A program made the position numbers and the translations under genes. Below, in pieces: positions 23,108 to 25,663 of a DNA stretch of 25,663 nucleotides. Position 1 is the first letter of the stretch. Every line of letters begins with the position of its first letter. The notes under the pieces were generated by a model that was not told the origin of the DNA, ran no database searches, and saw nothing but the letters and a program-made list of their open reading frames with translations. The DNA comes from Flavobacteriales bacterium UBA972. GTDB taxonomy: Bacteria > Bacteroidota > Bacteroidia > Flavobacteriales > Schleiferiaceae. The DNA lies in assembly GCA_002292855.1 (NCBI GenBank), contig DBBY01000066.1:11177-36839 (forward strand), written 5' to 3'.

Positions 23108-23613
23108 CCTTGAGAGGACTTAGGATAGAACCATCCAATGGCAGTCGCCAAGGATCCGCTGACCACAATATTGATAAGGCTTCGTAAAAGGACCAAGGAC
23201 CAAACGTGACCGTCGTGGCTGGCCCAGAGAAAGAGCCAAACGTGGTGGAGGCCAAAGGACAGCAGCAACAGCGTGAACCACTTGCCCAAGCCCAAATCTT
23301 GGGGGGCGAAGGGAAGCTGTTCCTCGGCGGCGCGCGGGATTACGGCATTGAGCATCCAGGGCCGCATGTAGGCAAGCAAACTTGTGGCCATCAGGTGAAG
23401 TCCGCCACTCCCTTCGTGTAAGTCCATAGCGATCCCCAACAGCGCTCCAATAATGAGTAGTCCGTAGCGATTAAAATTGGCGGGAGCCAAGACAATCACC
23501 AAGGGGTAGAGGTAGGGACTTAGGTAACCGCTGACCTCAATCTGGCTTAAGACCAAAAGCTGCAGGACAATAACCCAAAAAACAAGGCTTAACCAAGAAC
23601 CAATTCTCGTCAT
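23104..23613 (-). CDS. mreD: Rod shape-determining protein MreD
   Basis: A small integral membrane protein of the elongasome: 169 residues with about five or six hydrophobic segments. These include SLVFWVIVLQLLVLSQI, YLYPLVIVLAPANFNRYGLLIIGALLGIAMDLHEGSGGLHLMATSL and a C-terminal pair. The GxxxGIxMDLxxGSxGxHxxA pattern is the most conserved MreD element. Overall similarity in this family is low, so the assignment rests on that pattern, the size and the position between mreC and mrdA, with four-base overlaps at both ends. Confidence 0.9.
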   Translation of the reverse strand: MTRIGSWLSLVFWVIVLQLLVLSQIEVSGYLSPYLYPLVIVLAPANFNRYGLLIIGALLGIAMDLHEGSGGLHLMATSLLAYMRPWMLNAVIPRAAEEQLPFAPQDLGLGKWFTLLLLSFGLHHVWLFLWASHDGHVWSLVLLRSLINIVVSGSLATAIGWFYPKSSQG

Positions 23614-24407
23614 GGTGCAATGCTGTCTCGTTCTACTTTGCGAATGCTCACTGCGGCCATGACTAGCTGCTGGCGATAAAGATCTGCGGCAAGGCGCACC
23701 AGCGCTGTTTTGGTGAACTGCGTGGAGTCAATTGAAACCCTATCAATAGTGCCAATGAGCCATCCCGCCGGAAAAAGATCGGACCGCGCGTCGGTGACCA
23801 CTCGGTCTCCTTTTTTGAGGTCTGCCTCGTAGGCTACGTCGACGAATTCCGCAAAGCGAGCATTGGCGCTGTGCCACTGGAGCGTTCCAAAGTGACCGCT
23901 GCGCTCGGCGGAGGCCGAAATCCGCATCGATGGGTGGCTTAGTGGGGTTACGCGGCTGAATCCGTCGGTGGTTTCGTAGGCGATTCCAATTATGCCTCTG
24001 CTGCCGAGAACGGCAAAGGGAGGCTTGAGTCCGGCATCACGACCTACATCAATCAGGCCCCAAGGTTCGGCGCCATTGTGGGCAATAAACATCAATCGGC
24101 CATGAACAAAATCAAATCCAAATTCTTCATAGGCCTGCACGGGCGGCTTGCTGCTGTCTGGCTCTGCGGCACTGCGAATCCTAGACAACTCCGCAATGAG
24201 TTCGGAATTTTCTTCTCGCAGGTTGAGGTAGGTTTCCCATCCATTGAGCCATCCGCGCCATTGGGCTTGGCGCTCTAAAACCTGTGCCCAATAGAGGTTT
24301 TCATGAGCGAGCGACCGAGCGTAGGTCAAGCTCAAGCCCAAAGTTTGAAGCAGCAACAAAGAGAGAACCATGCGGTACCGAATGAAAAACCGCAGAATGT
24401 TTTGCAT
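23610..24407 (-). CDS. mreC: Rod shape-determining protein MreC
   Basis: Periplasmic scaffold of the elongasome, linking MreB/MreD to PBP2. The protein has 265 residues. It has one N-terminal membrane segment (about 12-30), a coiled-coil-like helix (about 55-85, LNLREENSELIAELSRIR), then the double beta-barrel core with FVHGRLMFIAHNG (family pattern for the start of the core), VLGSRGIIGIAYETTDGFSRVTPLSHPSMRISA, and KKGDRVVTDARSDLFPAGWLIGTIDRV. The length is normal for Bacteroidota. ATG 24407 starts 3 bases after the mreB stop, and its stop overlaps mreD by four bases. Confidence 0.93.
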   Translation of the reverse strand: MQNILRFFIRYRMVLSLLLLQTLGLSLTYARSLAHENLYWAQVLERQAQWRGWLNGWETYLNLREENSELIAELSRIRSAAEPDSSKPPVQAYEEFGFDFVHGRLMFIAHNGAEPWGLIDVGRDAGLKPPFAVLGSRGIIGIAYETTDGFSRVTPLSHPSMRISASAERSGHFGTLQWHSANARFAEFVDVAYEADLKKGDRVVTDARSDLFPAGWLIGTIDRVSIDSTQFTKTALVRLAADLYRQQLVMAAVSIRKVERDSIAP

Positions 24408-24410
24408 GAT

Positions 24411-25439
24411 TTAGCGCATCAAAAGAGTCCGGTACTTATCCAGGTTCTTGAGCGCAATACCGGTCCCACGAACCACCGCACGTAGGGGATCTTCAGCCAC
24501 ATACACGGGCAGGTCGGTGCGTGCAGAGATGCGCTGGTCGAGTCCGCGAAGAAGCGAGCCGCCGCCGGCCATATAGATTCCTGAATTGTAAATATCGGCA
24601 GAAAGCTCAGGGGGCGTGAGCGACAAAGCCTCCATAACAGCCTCTTCAATTCGCATGAGCGACTTGTCGAGTGCGCGCGCAATTTCATTGTGCGAAATGT
24701 CGACCTGCTTGGGCTTGCCCGAGACCAAATCACGACCCTGAACACTCATATCGTCGGGAGGCGAGGGTAGGTTTTCTAGTGCGGACCCCACGTTGATCTT
24801 AATCTGCTCGGCAGTGCGGTCTCCCACATACAGATTGTGTTGGGTGCGCATGTAGTAGGCTATGTCGTTGGTGAAAACATCGCCGGCAATTTTAATCGAC
24901 TTGTCGCAGACAATTCCGCCCAGGGCAAGAACTGCAATTTCTGTGGTTCCGCCACCGATGTCAATAATCATGTTCCCCTTGGGTTCAAGAACATCAACGC
25001 CAATACCTATTGCAGCAGCCATTGGCTCGTGAATGAGGTAGACCTCTTTGGCGTTGGCGTGCTCTGCCGAGTCGCGTACGGCGCGCTTTTCGACTTCGGT
25101 AATTCCGCTTGGAATGCAAATGACCATCCTCAACGACGGAGCAAACCACTTATTCTTAAGTGCCGGAATGCTTTTGATCATTTCGCGAATCATGTGCTCC
25201 GAGGCAACGAAGTCTGCAATTACTCCGTCCTTAAGGGGGCGAACTGTGCGAATGTTTTCGTGCGTTTTTCCGTGCATTTGCATTGCCTCGTGGCCAATAG
25301 CAAGAATGGCATTGGTCGTGCGATCCATGGCAACAATGGACGGAGCGTCTACGACAACCTTGTCGTTGTGAATGATTAGGGTGTTCGCGGTACCGAGGTC
25401 GATCGCGATGTCATAGGTAAGAAAGTCAAATAATCCCAT
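24411..25439 (-). CDS. mreB: Actin-like cell shape protein MreB
   Basis: A cytoplasmic actin homologue of 342 residues whose membrane-bound filaments guide side-wall peptidoglycan synthesis. Nucleotide-binding motifs are IAIDLGTANTLI (phosphate 1, about 11-22), IIDIGGGTTEIAVLALGG (phosphate 2, about 160), and MAGGGSLLRGLDQRI (adenosine, about 290). RTVRPLKDGVIADF and LIHEPMAAAIG are as in the family. The N-terminal MGLFDFLTYD may serve as the amphipathic membrane-binding helix. Only 8 bases separate it from the purH stop, so transcription probably reads through from purH. Confidence 0.98.
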   Translation of the reverse strand: MGLFDFLTYDIAIDLGTANTLIIHNDKVVVDAPSIVAMDRTTNAILAIGHEAMQMHGKTHENIRTVRPLKDGVIADFVASEHMIREMIKSIPALKNKWFAPSLRMVICIPSGITEVEKRAVRDSAEHANAKEVYLIHEPMAAAIGIGVDVLEPKGNMIIDIGGGTTEIAVLALGGIVCDKSIKIAGDVFTNDIAYYMRTQHNLYVGDRTAEQIKINVGSALENLPSPPDDMSVQGRDLVSGKPKQVDISHNEIARALDKSLMRIEEAVMEALSLTPPELSADIYNSGIYMAGGGSLLRGLDQRISARTDLPVYVAEDPLRAVVRGTGIALKNLDKYRTLLMR

Positions 25440-25447
25440 AGTCTAGT

Positions 25448-25663
25448 TCAATGTTTGAAGTGACGAAATCCAGTCATAACCATGGCCATGCCGTGTTGAT
25501 CGCAATATTGAACGCTTAAATCGTCCTTAACGCTACCTCCTGGCTGTATGACCGCTGTAATTCCTTCTTGATGTGCAATTTCGACACAATCCGGGAACGG
25601 AAAAAATGCATCCGATGCCATTACTGCACCTTGCAACGAAATTCCAAATGATTTTGCCTTGTG
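25448..25663 (-). CDS. purH: PurH C-terminus (AICAR transformylase/IMP cyclohydrolase), truncated by the window
   Basis: The frame is open to the right edge, and the last 71 residues are visible. They read GAVMASDAFFPFPDCVEIAHQEGI, AVIQPGGSVKDDLSV and the terminal MVMTGFRHFKH, the C-terminal signature of the AICAR formyltransferase domain of PurH. This enzyme catalyses the last two steps of IMP synthesis. The gene lies directly upstream of mreB in the same direction, an order I recall as usual in Flavobacteriia. The start and the cyclohydrolase domain lie outside the window. Confidence 0.95.
   Translation of the reverse strand, partial: HKAKSFGISLQGAVMASDAFFPFPDCVEIAHQEGITAVIQPGGSVKDDLSVQYCDQHGMAMVMTGFRHFKH

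Noticed and set aside
1..25663. A mobile element, CRISPR array, prophage, defence island or biosynthetic cluster
   Set aside because: I found no transposase, integrase, direct-repeat array, phage genes or synthase-type genes; all genes read as core or envelope functions with uniform composition.

Overview
The window is chromosomal DNA of a Bacteroidota bacterium, most likely a Flavobacteriales-type lineage with unusually high GC for that group. Four things point there. Two secreted proteins end in the gliding-motility-associated (type IX secretion, type B) C-terminal sorting domain. Most putative promoters carry the Bacteroidota -7 box TAnnTTTG. Isoprenoid synthesis genes belong to the mevalonate pathway (HMG-CoA reductase plus a GYDIA-type GHMP kinase). 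Several neighbourhoods (adk-obg, coaX...lptC-corC-ppiD, purH-mreBCD-mrdA-rodA) are, from my memory of the phylum, typical of it. I see no phage, IS, CRISPR, integron or defence genes; coding density is very high and no gap exceeds 300 bases.

Layout. 1-1761 (+): 3' part of a large T9SS cargo protein. 1812-3203 (-): fumC. 3301-3462 (+): a 53-aa membrane protein. 3535-4620 (-): mannose-1-phosphate guanylyltransferase. 4713-7191 (+): adk, obg, a PAP2 phosphatase and the fluoride channel crcB, the last three overlapping. 7177-12181 (-): a zinc-ribbon membrane protein, a small multi-pass membrane protein, HMG-CoA reductase, a GHMP kinase and a second T9SS cargo protein, in transcription order. 12279-12351 (-): tRNA-Phe, with its own terminator. 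12406-17825 (+): a compact operon of coaX, outer-membrane protein, periplasmic repeat protein, lptC, small membrane protein and a CorC/CNNM-type protein. 17887-19959 (+): ppiD-like foldase. 19978-25663 (-): rodA, mrdA, mreD, mreC, mreB and the 3' end of purH, read from purH towards rodA.

Much of the window serves the cell envelope: the rod elongation machinery (MreB/C/D, RodA, PBP2), LPS export (LptC), outer-membrane and periplasmic proteins and their folding (PpiD), undecaprenyl precursor supply (mevalonate enzymes, a PAP2 phosphatase), and GDP-mannose for surface glycans. The rest is housekeeping (Adk, Obg, FumC, CoaX, PurH, tRNA-Phe).

I found no convincing undescribed multi-gene system. 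The points most worth a second look are a CoaX that lacks both aspartates of its DxGTxxTxD motif, -7 boxes so close to start codons that fumC and the zinc-ribbon gene should make leaderless mRNAs, the interlocked divergent tRNA-Phe/coaX promoters, and a few conserved-looking but unnamed small membrane proteins.
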